DNA of 64,000 nt from Pythium myriotylum (Eukaryota > Oomycota > Peronosporomycetes > Pythiales > Pythiaceae). Where the stretch lies: positions 2,604,001-2,668,000 of the forward strand of contig JALJCQ010000017.1 in assembly GCA_023091665.1 (NCBI GenBank), written 5' to 3'. A model generated the notes under the pieces. The model saw only the letters and a list, made by a program, of their open reading frames with translations, was not told the DNA's origin and ran no database searches. Both the position numbers and the translations under genes were made by a program. Of this stretch, positions 55,447 through 64,000 are shown one piece after another (position 1 is the first letter of the stretch; each line of letters opens with the position of its first letter).

Positions 55447-56366
55447 GATGAAGATGAAGATGAAGTCTATTGAGCGCAATAAATGTACCCTAATAGCTGG
55501 AGCTCTGATGCAATCCTGGTCTTACCGTGGGTCAACCTGGCTCGCTAGCCAGGGCTGTAAGTCGGAGGCGGCGAGCTGAGGCAGGTCTGCATGGCAGATC
55601 CTGTCTGTAGGATGACGGACATGGCTCGTGAGAGCTGTGTCCATCGCATGGGAGGCCATCGTCCCGGCCATAGTGTTGTGGTTCTTCACTTGGTGGTGCC
55701 ATGAGGTGACGCCGACCATGTCGGCGAGGCGTCGCGCCCGGTGGTAAAGCAGCCGAAGCCGCTCATCTATCGGCGCTCGATATTCCCGGAGCTGCCGTAA
55801 AACTAATCCGCAGGTGCCGATGACTATTAGGTCACGCCATCCGTTGGCGTGCGCAGCGTGGAGGCCTTCCAAGATACCACTGTAAGTGGCGCGGTTGTTG
55901 GTGGTGTTGGGGTCGGGGAGGGAAACCGCAGCACTCCACAAGACCTCGGGGACAGATCCCACACTGGAGACTTGAGCAATGACTGCTCCGGCACCTCCAG
56001 GGCCGGGGTTGCCAGGGGAGGTCCCGGCAAAGAAGAGCACTCTCGAGGTGGCCGCGGTGCGCGGCGGGAGGATGCTTGAGTCCAGGTCCTGATCGATGAG
56101 TCCGTGAACTTTGGCGATGAGGCTGGCTGTGTATGTCGGCGTGTCCGGCTGGCTTGTGAGTCGAAGCAGGAGGGTGTCGAGGACCCGATGGCAGCTGGCA
56201 GCATGCACGACTGCTGCCTGTGTCTTTGTCCATGCTCGATCCGGGTCCGCCATACCGTTTCGCCAGGCGTTGATCACTACGAGCGTTTCCAGCGTTAGCT
56301 GCTGCCAGACCACTTGGAGGAGAGAGAACGGACCAGCTCCTGTGTCTGCGTCTTCAGGCATACACT
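55447..56366 (-). mobile_element. Second 5'-truncated non-LTR retrotransposon
   Basis: Flanked by a perfect 16-bp target duplication GAAACAAAATACACAA (55431-55446 and 56367-56382). The coding-strand 3' end is CTCAATAGACTTCATC followed by an (ATCTTC)n-like tail, homologous to the 3' end of the insertion at 34171. About 920 bp remain, covering the end of ORF2. Confidence 0.88.
55522..56366 (-). pseudogene. LINE ORF2 C-terminus: RNase H domain lacking all catalytic acids
   Basis: The open frame runs uninterrupted from the truncation point to the stop at 55522. It aligns along its length with the RNase H fragment at 34250. The fold-defining SPGNPGPGGAGAVIAQ, GLVLRQLREYRAP and HHQVKNHN blocks persist. 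The four metal-binding acids are replaced: Asp to Ala in FFAGTS, Glu to Thr in NNRATYSG, Asp to Thr in IGTCGLV, and Asp to Gly in NTMAGTMAS. The protein would not be expected to cleave RNA. The first residues of the longer frame (to 56391) are host flank. Either mutation after loss of function or descent from a catalytically dead lineage is possible. Confidence 0.82.
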
Positions 56367-56903
56367 TGGAAACAAAATACACAAGCACCACGTGCTTTCA
56401 ACACTGACAGACTCTTCCCTCCCTCGTTACACAGGACTTCGCTACTGGTTCGTACCGCCCTTTAGTATCGTGGATCGTGAGCTCGGTCGCCGTAGGACGC
56501 GTGATCAAGACGTCTGCGGGCGACGGGAGCACATACTCCGCCAAGGGAGGCGTCTGGAGGCCTTGTGCTTGGCTCAAGAAGAAGAGGCGTTCATATGGCA
56601 ATCCATGGAAGGATAGCGATCAATGTTTGTGCGCATGAGTCCATCGCGAGTTTCATGGCGGTCGTTGACCGTTCCAAAGAGACCGATACTATGGTGATGA
56701 TGACGGCGATGGCGATGGTGAGGATGAGGAGGACGGCGGCGGAGGGATAGAGGAGAAGGCAGGCGTCGTAGAAGGTTCTGGCTCGAACACGGCGGTGGCC
56801 ACGCGAGAGATCGACAAGATACCAAATGACCAAGGTAAGCAGAGATTGAACACTTCCGGGATTTAAAGATTAGCAAAGGCAGAGACCACACAAGGACGAG
56901 AGC

Positions 56904-57656
56904 TTAGTTCACTACGGCGGAGATGACACCTTCGCTCGTGGTGAAGCCCGAAATCTTGGTCTTGAGCCAGCACGTGCCGCCGTTGTAGCTCGACCACGAG
57001 AAACCTCCGCAGCCCGAAGTACGACGACACACACCACAACAGCTCCTCCAATCGGACCGCTTCACAGCGGCCAAGTCGGCTCGTGTGGCGTCGGCATCAA
57101 AGCGAGGACGCTGGCACGTGTACACTTCCCCTGACACGACTGATCCGTCGTAGGGACCGACCGCAGTGTCTGGCTTGGCAGACTTCATCCAGCAGGACCC
57201 GCCGTTGTAGTTGGTCCACGAGTACGCATTGCACCCCGGCGTATTCAGACAGACACCGCCACAGTCTCTTGCGTTCGCAGCGTACGCGTTGCCGACATCA
57301 AGGCCTGGGTAATCGGCGAACTCTTGAGGCAGTACCAGCAACTGCACGTCGATGGCGGCCATGCAACGCGCCGATACAATGACTCCAGTCGCGTCCGGAC
57401 TGTATCGCTCCTCCGTGATCTTCGAGAGCGTCGCGCACGAACCAGGGCCAGAGCCAGACGAGCGCTCGAAGCGGTAGCCTGCACAACGAGCGTCGGTGAT
57501 GCAGGTCTGTGCACAGGCGGCGCTGTCCGTGAGCGTCCAGCCGATCGGCTCGCCGTAGAGCTGGGCATGTGAGTAGGCTGGCGTGCACTTGCGGTCAGCG
57601 GCATTGGCCGTCGCGAGCAGAACGATTGCGAAGAGAGCGATGCGGAAAGAGGCCAT
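56904..57656 (-). CDS. Secreted protein with three PAN/Apple-type modules
   Basis: 250 residues with signal peptide MASFRIALFAIVLLATANA. Three Cys-rich modules follow: CTPAYSHAQLYG ... CAQTCITDARCAGYRFE (residues about 24-97), DCGGVCLNTPGCNAYSWTNYNGGSCWMK (about 105-182), and SCCGVCRRTSGCGGFSWSSYNGGTCWLK (about 183-247). The motif CxxCxxxxGCxxxSWxxYNGGxCWxK is typical of oomycete PAN/Apple domains such as those in the cellulose-binding elicitor CBEL. The Thr/Pro-rich CBM1 part of CBEL is absent. It probably binds carbohydrate or protein in the apoplast or cell wall. An initiator-like TCATTACCTATTCTGCC lies on the minus strand near 57672-57690. Confidence 0.88.
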   Translation of the reverse strand: MASFRIALFAIVLLATANAADRKCTPAYSHAQLYGEPIGWTLTDSAACAQTCITDARCAGYRFERSSGSGPGSCATLSKITEERYSPDATGVIVSARCMAAIDVQLLVLPQEFADYPGLDVGNAYAANARDCGGVCLNTPGCNAYSWTNYNGGSCWMKSAKPDTAVGPYDGSVVSGEVYTCQRPRFDADATRADLAAVKRSDWRSCCGVCRRTSGCGGFSWSSYNGGTCWLKTKISGFTTSEGVISAVVN

Positions 57657-58058
57657 GGGATGGCGCGTGAGTGGCAGAATAGGTAATGATGAAACTCACA
57701 TAATGGTCGTAAGAGAGAACGGACCTCTGGGCGGGACAGGAGAGTGGCGTCTTTCCCGGGACAGGACCGGCGACGACAGACGCGGTCGCTTGCGTCAGTC
57801 GTGGTCAGTGGGAAGAGAGAGAAGAGGCAGGGAGGCGTCTTGGATTCCCGAAGTTGATGGAAGTGGGACGCGAGATCTCTCTGATATCTCGATCGGTTCG
57901 CGAGCCGGTACGCTGCGATCGATTGACACCGAGAAAAAGAGTCATGACCGGTTCAAATTAAGACCCTTGTCCCGCAAAGCTATTCACGGATGACACGGTG
58001 GGCACTGTTCATCAGCTAACGCTGCCATCGATCAAAAGTTCTTGGGGACGTGACAGCA
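57657..58058. other. Divergent promoter interval
   Basis: About 400 bp between the PAN gene (minus) and the transporter (plus). It contains no gene and presumably holds both promoters. Confidence 0.55.
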
Positions 58059-59642
58059 ATGAGCGAGCGACAACTCAAGGCGAAGGCAGCGTCCAAGTAC
58101 ATCGTCCCCACCGGCTCTCGCGTCGCCGCTGGAGATGACTCACCCGTTGCTCCCAGCGACTCGACTCAGCACGCACCGCAGCTCGCCAAGGGGTACAGCC
58201 CCGGCAAGCTCGACATCTACTTCCTCGGCATCACGCTCGTCATCAGCGGACAGTACTTCAGCTGGAACATCGGTCTCGCCGCCGGGCTCTACTCGTACCT
58301 CATCGTCTACTTGCTCATGGGACTCGCGTACGTGACCTTCTGCTGCTGCATGGCCGAAGTCACGAGTGCACTGCCCTTCGCCGGCGGTGCCTTCGGGCTC
58401 GCGCGCTGCACGCTCGGCTTCTTCCCCGCCTACCTCATCGGCTGCTGCGAGACCATCGAGTACATCGTCAGTGTCTCCATCATCGTGCTCCCGCTCGCCG
58501 ACCTCTTCGTGCTCATGCTGCCGTCGCTCGCGTCCGTCCGACCGCTCATCTGGCTCGCCTTCTACCTCTCGTCCGTCGGGCTCCAGATCCGCGGCCACGG
58601 CGCCTTCTGGATCACGAGCCTCGTGGTCGGCGCGCTCAGTCTGCTCATCCTGCTCGTCTACTGCGTCGGCGTGCTCGACCACGTTGACCTCAAGGCCAAC
58701 GCGCTGAGCGACTCAACGCAGCTCTTCGTTGGAGGCCTCCACGGGGCCATGGCCGTGCTGCCCAACGCGGCCTGGTTCTTCCTCGGCGTCGAGGCGCTCA
58801 ACCTCGCGAGCGACGACGTCCCGAGCCCCAAGACGCAGATCCCGGTCGCCCAGGTCGCCTGCGTCTGCACGCTCTTCGCCACGGGGCTCTTCACGTTCCT
58901 CACGACCGTCTCGCTGCCGGCAACGGGCGGTCTGCTCGGCCTCTCGCGCGTGCTCGCGCCGCTCAACAGTGGCTTCATGGCGTTCCTCCACGTCGACGCC
59001 ACGGTCGCCACGCTGCTCTCGATCCCATCGCAGTACGCGGCGGCCTACGGTCTCAGCTGGGCCCACTCCAAGCTCATCCACGGCATGGCCCAGTCCAAGC
59101 TGCTGCCGCCCGTGCTCGCGTCCACGACGTCGGCCTTGGGCACGCCGTACGCCGCGTCGATCGTCGGCGCCGTGCTCGGCTTCGTCATCTGCCTCGCCGT
59201 GTCCTTGGAGCCGCGCCTCGGCGTCTCCGTGCTGCCGCTCTGCCTGCTCTTCGCCTTCGCCTCGTACGCCGGGCAGTGCCTCGGGTACCTCTCGCTGCGC
59301 GTGCACTACCCACTCGTGCGCCAGCGCCGCTTCCGCAACCCGTTCGGCGTCGCCGGCGCTCTCTACTCGCTCTCGGTCTGGCTCGTCAGCATCGCCGCGC
59401 TCGTCGGCTTCCACGGCTCGCCGGCCACGACCGTCGCGCTCTTCGGCGGCACGCTCGCCGTGCTCGCGCTCTACTACGTCGCGGTCGCCAAGACGCGCCA
59501 GGTCATGTCCGAGGACGAGAGCAAAGTGCTGCTCAAGGCGCACATCCTCAAGTTCAACGAGCGCAAGCGCAAGATCGGACGCGTCGCGCGGCTCACGCGC
59601 GCCATCTCGAGCACCGCGGCGTCCTCAGTGCGCCGCATTTAG
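58059..59642 (+). CDS. APC-superfamily amino acid/amine permease
   Basis: 527-residue polytopic membrane transporter with about 12 hydrophobic segments. Helix 1 is ISGQYFSWNIGLAAGLYSYLIVYLLMG, with the interrupted glycine-rich motif typical of APC permeases. MAEVTSALPFAGGAFGLAR is the family consensus loop. AVLPNAAWFFLGVEALNLASDDVPSPKTQIP carries the conserved GxExxxxxxxExxxP-like element with Glu replaced by Asp. The pattern is closest to ethanolamine/amino-acid permeases (EAT type), well represented in oomycetes. Likely located in the plasma membrane; substrate unproven. Start ATG (MSERQLKAKAASKYIVP) follows an in-frame GTG three codons earlier. Confidence 0.88.
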   Translation: MSERQLKAKAASKYIVPTGSRVAAGDDSPVAPSDSTQHAPQLAKGYSPGKLDIYFLGITLVISGQYFSWNIGLAAGLYSYLIVYLLMGLAYVTFCCCMAEVTSALPFAGGAFGLARCTLGFFPAYLIGCCETIEYIVSVSIIVLPLADLFVLMLPSLASVRPLIWLAFYLSSVGLQIRGHGAFWITSLVVGALSLLILLVYCVGVLDHVDLKANALSDSTQLFVGGLHGAMAVLPNAAWFFLGVEALNLASDDVPSPKTQIPVAQVACVCTLFATGLFTFLTTVSLPATGGLLGLSRVLAPLNSGFMAFLHVDATVATLLSIPSQYAAAYGLSWAHSKLIHGMAQSKLLPPVLASTTSALGTPYAASIVGAVLGFVICLAVSLEPRLGVSVLPLCLLFAFASYAGQCLGYLSLRVHYPLVRQRRFRNPFGVAGALYSLSVWLVSIAALVGFHGSPATTVALFGGTLAVLALYYVAVAKTRQVMSEDESKVLLKAHILKFNERKRKIGRVARLTRAISSTAASSVRRI

Positions 59643-59780
59643 AAAGAGAAGAAAGGAACCAAGGGGGAGATGGGGCGAGGCTCCCGCTCGTCTCATCGTT
59701 GCCTTCTCATCAGCGCTCGGACCTCTCGTGATTGGCTCCCCGGGGCTCCCTCGTCGTCTCAACAACGCTTTGCGCGCGAG

Positions 59781-60653
59781 ATGGAGCGAGAGGCCCCCGA
59801 CGCCGACGCCGCGTTGGCGCGCGCCGTCCAGGCGCAGGACGTCGCCGCCGTGGAGCGCGCGCTCGCGGCCGGCGCGCGCGTCGACCACGCGACCCCCACG
59901 GGCGACTCGCCGCTCTCGCTCGCGGCCTGGAACGGCGACGCCGAGACCGTCGAGCGCCTGCTCGCGAGCGGCGCCGACGTCCAGACCGTCAACATCATGG
60001 GCGACTCGCCGCTCACGCTCGCGGCGCATCTCGGCCACCGCGACGTGGTCGCCTCGCTGCTCGCGAGCGGCGCCGACGCCAACGCCAAGAACGCCTACGG
60101 CGAGTCGGCGCTCTCGCTCGCCGCGTACCTGGGCCACGCCGACGTCGTCGCGGCGCTGCTGCAGTGCGGCGCCGACGTGGACCACGTGACGGCGAGCGGC
60201 GACACGGCGCTCACGCTCGCGGCGCTCAAGGGCTACGACGACGTCGTCGGCGCGCTGCTCGACTCGGGCGCCAACGTCAACCACACGCTCGCGAACGGCA
60301 AGACGGCGCTGTCGCTGGCGCTCGCCAAGCGCCACGTGCGCGTCGTGCCCAGGCTCCTGGCGGCCGGCGCGAGCCTCAACGATGTCGAGGCGAGCGCTCG
60401 ACTCGCCGAGATCATGGCGAGTCTGCTGGCCGAGGACGTGAGCGTCGACTACAGCAACGACGCCTGCGGAGTCAAGCCCGTGCTGAGCTCGTCGCGAGGC
60501 GACATGGCCGACCTCCGCCTGCTGATCGAGTCGGTCGCCAAGCTGAACGCCGGCGACGACCAGAAGAAGACGAACAAGACGCCGTCGTTCCAGTGCCTCG
60601 AGGAGAACATCACGCGGATCCACCACGAGTACATGAAGGCGGTCCGAAGTTAA
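59781..60653 (+). CDS. Ankyrin-repeat protein 1
   Basis: 290 residues with six consecutive ankyrin repeats of 33 residues (for example GDSPLTLAAHLGHRDVVASLLASGADANAKNAY), then a non-repeat C-terminus ending SFQCLEENITRIHHEYMKAVRS. Ankyrin repeats mediate protein binding; no enzymatic domain is present. An in-frame ATG at 59670 would add 37 residues but lies only 28 bp after the transporter stop and encodes low-complexity sequence, so 59781 is preferred. Repeats 2-5 are unusually uniform, with Ala/Leu-rich GC-ending codons. Confidence 0.85.
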   Translation: MEREAPDADAALARAVQAQDVAAVERALAAGARVDHATPTGDSPLSLAAWNGDAETVERLLASGADVQTVNIMGDSPLTLAAHLGHRDVVASLLASGADANAKNAYGESALSLAAYLGHADVVAALLQCGADVDHVTASGDTALTLAALKGYDDVVGALLDSGANVNHTLANGKTALSLALAKRHVRVVPRLLAAGASLNDVEASARLAEIMASLLAEDVSVDYSNDACGVKPVLSSSRGDMADLRLLIESVAKLNAGDDQKKTNKTPSFQCLEENITRIHHEYMKAVRS

Positions 60654-60877
60654 GAGAGAGAGATTATGTGTGTGGGAGTGTCGAGTCGGCAAAGAGCTAG
60701 AAGAACTGAGTAATACGATGGGTGAAAAGTACACGTGAGGACGATTGCAGGGCGTACGCGGGACCATTGTTGCCTTGGAGAACGAGCGGAGCTTCTCAAA
60801 AGGTAGTGACATTGACTTACTCTACGCGCTAGATATGCATCAGGGAACCGCGTGCTTCGGTGGGTGGCGACGGCTCT

Positions 60878-61128
60878 TTAGTACGCCGTCTCGTTCGAGG
60901 CCAAGTTGCCGAAGTCGTACGAGCGAGCGGCCTCCACGGCGGCGTCGTCCTCCGCGTCCGTCGAGCGGCTCTTCATGCGGTTGCCGTTGTTGTTGTTGTT
61001 GTTGCTCCGGTTGCCATTGTTGTTGTTGTTGTTGTTCCGGTTCCCATTGTTGTTGTTGTTGCGGTTGCCATTGTTGTTGTTCTGGTTGTTGTTTCCGTTG
61101 TTGTTGTTGTTGTTGTTGTTGTTGCCTC

Positions 61129-61159
<31 letters not shown>

Positions 61160-61801
61160 ACCGCCATTGTTGCTGTTGTTGCCGCCGCCGTTGCTGCTGC
61201 CGCCGCTGATCGTGCCGGCGCCGATGCGCGAGCAGTCGATGTAGACCTGCCACTCCATGAGCGTGGCCATCCAGTAGAACGTGAGCTGCTTCTTGCCCAC
61301 GCACTTGGCCTTCTCGTACGGGAACTTGCCGTCCGGGAACGACTCCTGGCAGTTGACCGTGTACGGCAGCACGATCTCGTCGTCGCACCAGGCCTCGCAC
61401 GGGCCCGGGTGGTTCTGCTTGCCGCCGTACCACTCGATCTTGTCCGGCAGCGGCTGCGGCTGCTGCTTGTCCGGGGCCGTGAAGCCGCACTCTTTCGTGG
61501 ACGGGTTCGACTTGCGGCCCTTGCTCATGTCTTGGTTCTCCATGAGGAACTCACGGAGCGACTTGTACTTGGACTTCTTGAACGCCTTGCCGAAGACGTC
61601 GGCCCACGAGTTGGACGGACCGTACTTGTCGCCGTCGACGGCAGGCATGGCGCTCATGGGGACCGTCGCAGAGTAGTCACCACCGTACGCCGTGCCCGTG
61701 AACGCGAGCCCTGGCTTGGAGATGACGCCGTGGGCTTCGGCGAGCGGAGCAGCCAGCAGAGCGACACACGCGACGGCGAGGGTGGAGGGCGTCGCGACCA
61801 T
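60878..61801 (-). CDS. AA17 lytic polysaccharide monooxygenase with Asn-rich tail
   Basis: 307-residue secreted copper enzyme of the oomycete AA17 LPMO family, which oxidatively cleaves pectic homogalacturonan in the plant wall. The signal peptide ends LAEA, so His24 becomes the free N-terminal copper ligand (HGVISKPGLAFTG). AA17 blocks are ECGFTAPDKQQPQPLPDKIEWYG, NHPGPCEAWCDDE (a likely second His ligand), VNCQESFPDGKFPYEKAKCVG and FYWMATLMEWQVYIDC. After residue about 205 the protein runs into a Gly/Asn tract dominated by AAC/AAT repeats with NGNR interruptions (to about 280), then a short charged tail (MKSRSTDAEDDAAVEAARSYDFGNLASNETAY). The tail contains no known binding module. Confidence 0.92.
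60981..61180. repeat. Imperfect (GTT/AAC)n microsatellite inside the AA17 gene
   Basis: About 200 bp of GTT-rich triplet repeat encode the poly-Asn tail on the minus strand. All interruptions keep the frame (Gly, Arg, Gln or Ser codons), so repeat number can vary without breaking the protein. Confidence 0.9.
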
Positions 61802-61837
61802 TGTTGAGAGGGGAAGGAAGCAAGTGAGAAGTCGATG

Positions 61838-61856
61838 GCGAATTGAGGAATGGATC
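61838..61856 (-). promoter_or_regulatory. Oomycete initiator of the AA17 gene
   Basis: On the minus strand CCATTCCTCAATTCGCC lies 35-55 nt before the ATG and fits TCATTYYNCAWTTT with two mismatches. Confidence 0.5.
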
Positions 61857-62755
61857 CTTCTTCGTTCATGGTAGAGGGGTTCCTGAGCTTCATCGTCACG
61901 AACAAGGCTGGATAACGCGGTGCTGGAGACCCAGCTGCCGCACCAAATGTCCCAAGGGAGCTGGGAATGGAGACAGCAGACACTGCAGATGGCCTGGCGG
62001 ACAGACTCAACAGCAATCGGTCCAGAGCTCTCTATAGCGGGAGCGTTGTGTTTCCTTTTTGAGGAACTCTCCTACATACGTTGAGAGTAACAACGTGAGG
62101 CCACTGATAAGATGGATGGAGGAAGACAGTCCGTTGCCGCAGTCTCCTCGAAGGAGCCAAAGCCAGACTTCTCTGTCCGAACAGATGCGTCTTCATTTAC
62201 CACCGCTTTTACTTGGCTCTTGGTGAACGGTCACGGAGACGAACAGACAATAATTCTGGCGGTCCCCCAGCCAAGAGTCCGCCCCTCTCACTGCGAGCAG
62301 ACATCACGCAGTTCAATCGTGGACCTTCCACAGCGACCACGCGAGTCTCTCGGGGTCCCGACACTGGATATCCAGACTCTGGTATTGGAGACCGTCGGCT
62401 CTTCAAGGACTCAAGGTCTCTGGTCCAGAGACCTCAGGTCCTTGAAGAACCTCACGGTCTCCGATATCGTCCGTCCAGAGCCGCGAACGGATGACGATCA
62501 CCGCAGACCAGACGACCGCCTTGGCGAATGACGCGGCGAAGCGAGTGACTCACTGCCAGCACCGCAGCACGTCAGGCAAACGCAAGACAGCAGACTCGCA
62601 GAGACGCCTCTTGTTGGAAGAAAGGCTAGGTCATATTCGTAACGTTTCCGAAATGACTGTGACTACATTCGTATTTAAACATAATCTAGAAGTCTATTTC
62701 CTCATATTAGCTACCCTGTCACGGCTATATACTTTATAGATCCTGGAGCTGCTCG
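61857..62755. other. Interval between AA17 and ankyrin gene 2
   Basis: No gene is supported. A 139-codon open frame at 62112-62531 runs across the hairpin described separately and has no domain. The interval separates two divergent genes and presumably contains both promoters. Confidence 0.45.
62383..62466. repeat. Long near-perfect hairpin
   Basis: A 41-nt left arm (62383-62423, TATTGGAGACCGTCGGCTCT ...) folds onto a 42-nt right arm (62425-62466) with about five mismatches and essentially no loop. The inner block AGGTCTCTGG/CCAGAGACCT is perfect. A separate palindrome TGGATATCCA lies just before it. It could be a foldback element or a small-RNA precursor. Confidence 0.75.
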
Positions 62756-63931
62756 ATGGATCAGGAGCTGATCCACGCTGCGCGCGGCGCGGCGCTCGAC
62801 GCCGTGCGCTGCCTGCTGGCCGCGGGCGCCGACGTCGACCGCGCCGACCGCAACGGCGACTCGGCGCTCACCGTCGCGTCGCTCGAAGGCCACGTCGAGG
62901 TCGTCGACGCGCTGCTCGCGGCCGGCGCCGACGTCCACGTCGCCAACCACACGGGCAGCACGGCGCTCACGCTCGCGGCCGAGGGCGGCCACGTGCTCAT
63001 CGTGGAGAAGCTGCTCGCGCACGGCGCGGACGTGGGCCATGCGACGCGTCTCGGCGCCTCGGCGCTCTCCCGCGCCGCGTACATGGGCCACGACGACGTC
63101 GTTCGCAGCCTGCTCGCTGCAGGGGCCAAGATCGACCACGAGACCGAGACCGGCGCCAGCCCGCTCATTCTCGCGGCGTGGAACGGACACCTCGACGTGG
63201 TCACGACGCTCCTGCGAGAAGGCGCGGATGTGCATCACGCTGGCGCGGCGAGCACCCACACGGCCGTCGTCGCCGCGGCGAAACGTGGGTACTTGAGTGT
63301 GGTCGAGAGGCTGCTCGCCGCGGGCGCCGATGTGAATAGCGTAAACCAGGCGGGGGATACCGCGCTCACGACTGCGGCGCCGCGAGGCTTCGAGCGAGTC
63401 ATCCTAGGGCTGCTCAGGGCAGGCGCCGACGTCGACGCCGTGAACGACCGCGGCGAGTCGGCGTTGACGCTGGTCTCGGGTGTCTACCACGCGCGAGTCG
63501 GCGTCGCACGCAAGCTTCTCGAGTACGGAGCGAACCCGAACCAGAAGACAACGCGAGGCGTGACGCCGCTGACGCTCGCGGCCGACCAGAGCAACCAGAC
63601 GTACGTGGAGATGCTGCTCTCGTACGGTGCAGACGTGGACATGACGAACGGCCGCGGCGAGACGCCGCTGATGCTTGCGTCCTGGCAAGGCCACATGGGC
63701 ATCGTGACCAAGCTGTTCGCCCACGGCGCCAACGTTAGTGCGGAGACCAGCGGAGGCTTCACGCCCGTGGTCCACGCTGCCATCCAAGGCCACTTCGAGG
63801 TGGTTCGCTTGCTTCTCGACTCGGCCGCCAGTCCGCTCGCCGAGAGAACGCGAGTCACAGCGCTCGGGTACGCTCGAGAGCGAGGCTTCACGGCCGTCGT
63901 GGAGCTTCTCGAGGCCAGGCAGCTTCGCTAG
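62756..63931 (+). CDS. Ankyrin-repeat protein 2
   Basis: 391 residues that consist almost entirely of twelve ankyrin repeats, from residue 4 to the C-terminus (for example NGDSALTVASLEGHVEVVDALLAAGADVHVANH). Repeats 1-7 are the most regular; repeat 8 has a small insertion (VYHARVGVARKLLEYGANPN). There is no signal peptide, membrane segment or catalytic domain. It is clearly related to ankyrin protein 1 but lacks its non-repeat C-terminus. The ATG at 62756 directly precedes the first repeat. The stop lies 69 bp before the window end. Confidence 0.9.
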   Translation: MDQELIHAARGAALDAVRCLLAAGADVDRADRNGDSALTVASLEGHVEVVDALLAAGADVHVANHTGSTALTLAAEGGHVLIVEKLLAHGADVGHATRLGASALSRAAYMGHDDVVRSLLAAGAKIDHETETGASPLILAAWNGHLDVVTTLLREGADVHHAGAASTHTAVVAAAKRGYLSVVERLLAAGADVNSVNQAGDTALTTAAPRGFERVILGLLRAGADVDAVNDRGESALTLVSGVYHARVGVARKLLEYGANPNQKTTRGVTPLTLAADQSNQTYVEMLLSYGADVDMTNGRGETPLMLASWQGHMGIVTKLFAHGANVSAETSGGFTPVVHAAIQGHFEVVRLLLDSAASPLAERTRVTALGYARERGFTAVVELLEARQLR

Positions 63932-64000
63932 TGCTCCATGTTAAATGCCTATTCATGTGATATACCAAAGAGTACCGTTCTTTTATGTAGTTTCGAATAA

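Larger units (their letters stand above)
55400..56530 (+). repeat. Right arm of the inverted duplication, split by a LINE insertion
   Basis: The arm consists of 55400-55446 and 56383-about 56530. It is the inverted counterpart of 53890-54075, and the break coincides exactly with the target duplication of the inserted element. Confidence 0.65.

Noticed and set aside
60906..61244. Leu-rich plus-strand frame in the triplet repeat
   Set aside because: Result of reading the GTT repeat on the other strand; the LPMO tail explains it.

Overview
The window is nuclear DNA of a eukaryote, and the gene content points to a plant-associated oomycete (Phytophthora/Pythium/Phytopythium type). The evidence is an AA17 pectin-type LPMO, secreted GH7 and GH5 cellulases, a PAN/Apple-module secreted protein, S8 proteases, short introns of 66-70 nt, GC-rich third codon positions, and start-site motifs resembling the oomycete initiator just upstream of several ATGs. 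No RXLR or CRN effector was recognised. Genus cannot be fixed from the sequence alone.

Layout. 0-6.2 kb: a decayed inverted copy of a cellulase-array flank, a single GH5 gene, and a SET-domain methyltransferase gene. 7.0-14.1 kb: a complete-length Ty3/Gypsy element with chromodomain, encoded on the minus strand, with nearly identical 303-bp LTRs, a 5-bp target duplication, and gag, pol and RNase H reading frames broken in several places. 14.1-19.3 kb: a transposon graveyard with a MULE transposase pseudogene, a long hairpin, a TIR element and a Pif1-type helicase fragment. 19.3-37.9 kb: a tandem array of about 6.68-kb units. Each full unit carries a plus-strand GH7 cellobiohydrolase converging on a minus-strand GH5 endoglucanase. 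There are two full units and a third that stops after its GH7 gene and has received a truncated non-LTR retrotransposon. 38-48.9 kb: compact housekeeping and orphan genes (SYLF/Ysc84 lipid/actin protein, QCR8-like complex III subunit, a multi-pass membrane orphan, phosphatidylglycerophosphate synthase, a CTP-dependent lipid kinase sharing a bidirectional promoter with CDC45, and an orphan). 50-53.8 kb: two paralogous secreted subtilases. 53.9-56.5 kb: an inverted duplication carrying a second truncated non-LTR element whose RNase H domain has lost all four catalytic carboxylates. 56.9-64 kb: a secreted PAN/Apple protein, an APC-type transporter, two ankyrin-repeat genes and an AA17 LPMO with an Asn-rich tail.

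Functionally the window mixes an amplified cell-wall-degrading set (exo- and endo-cellulase pairs plus an LPMO, proteases and a carbohydrate-binding candidate) with conserved genes for replication, mitochondrial phospholipid synthesis and respiration. Mobile elements and unequal recombination appear to have built the array. Where the nominal reading frame opens with a non-ATG codon, the first in-frame ATG was taken as the start.
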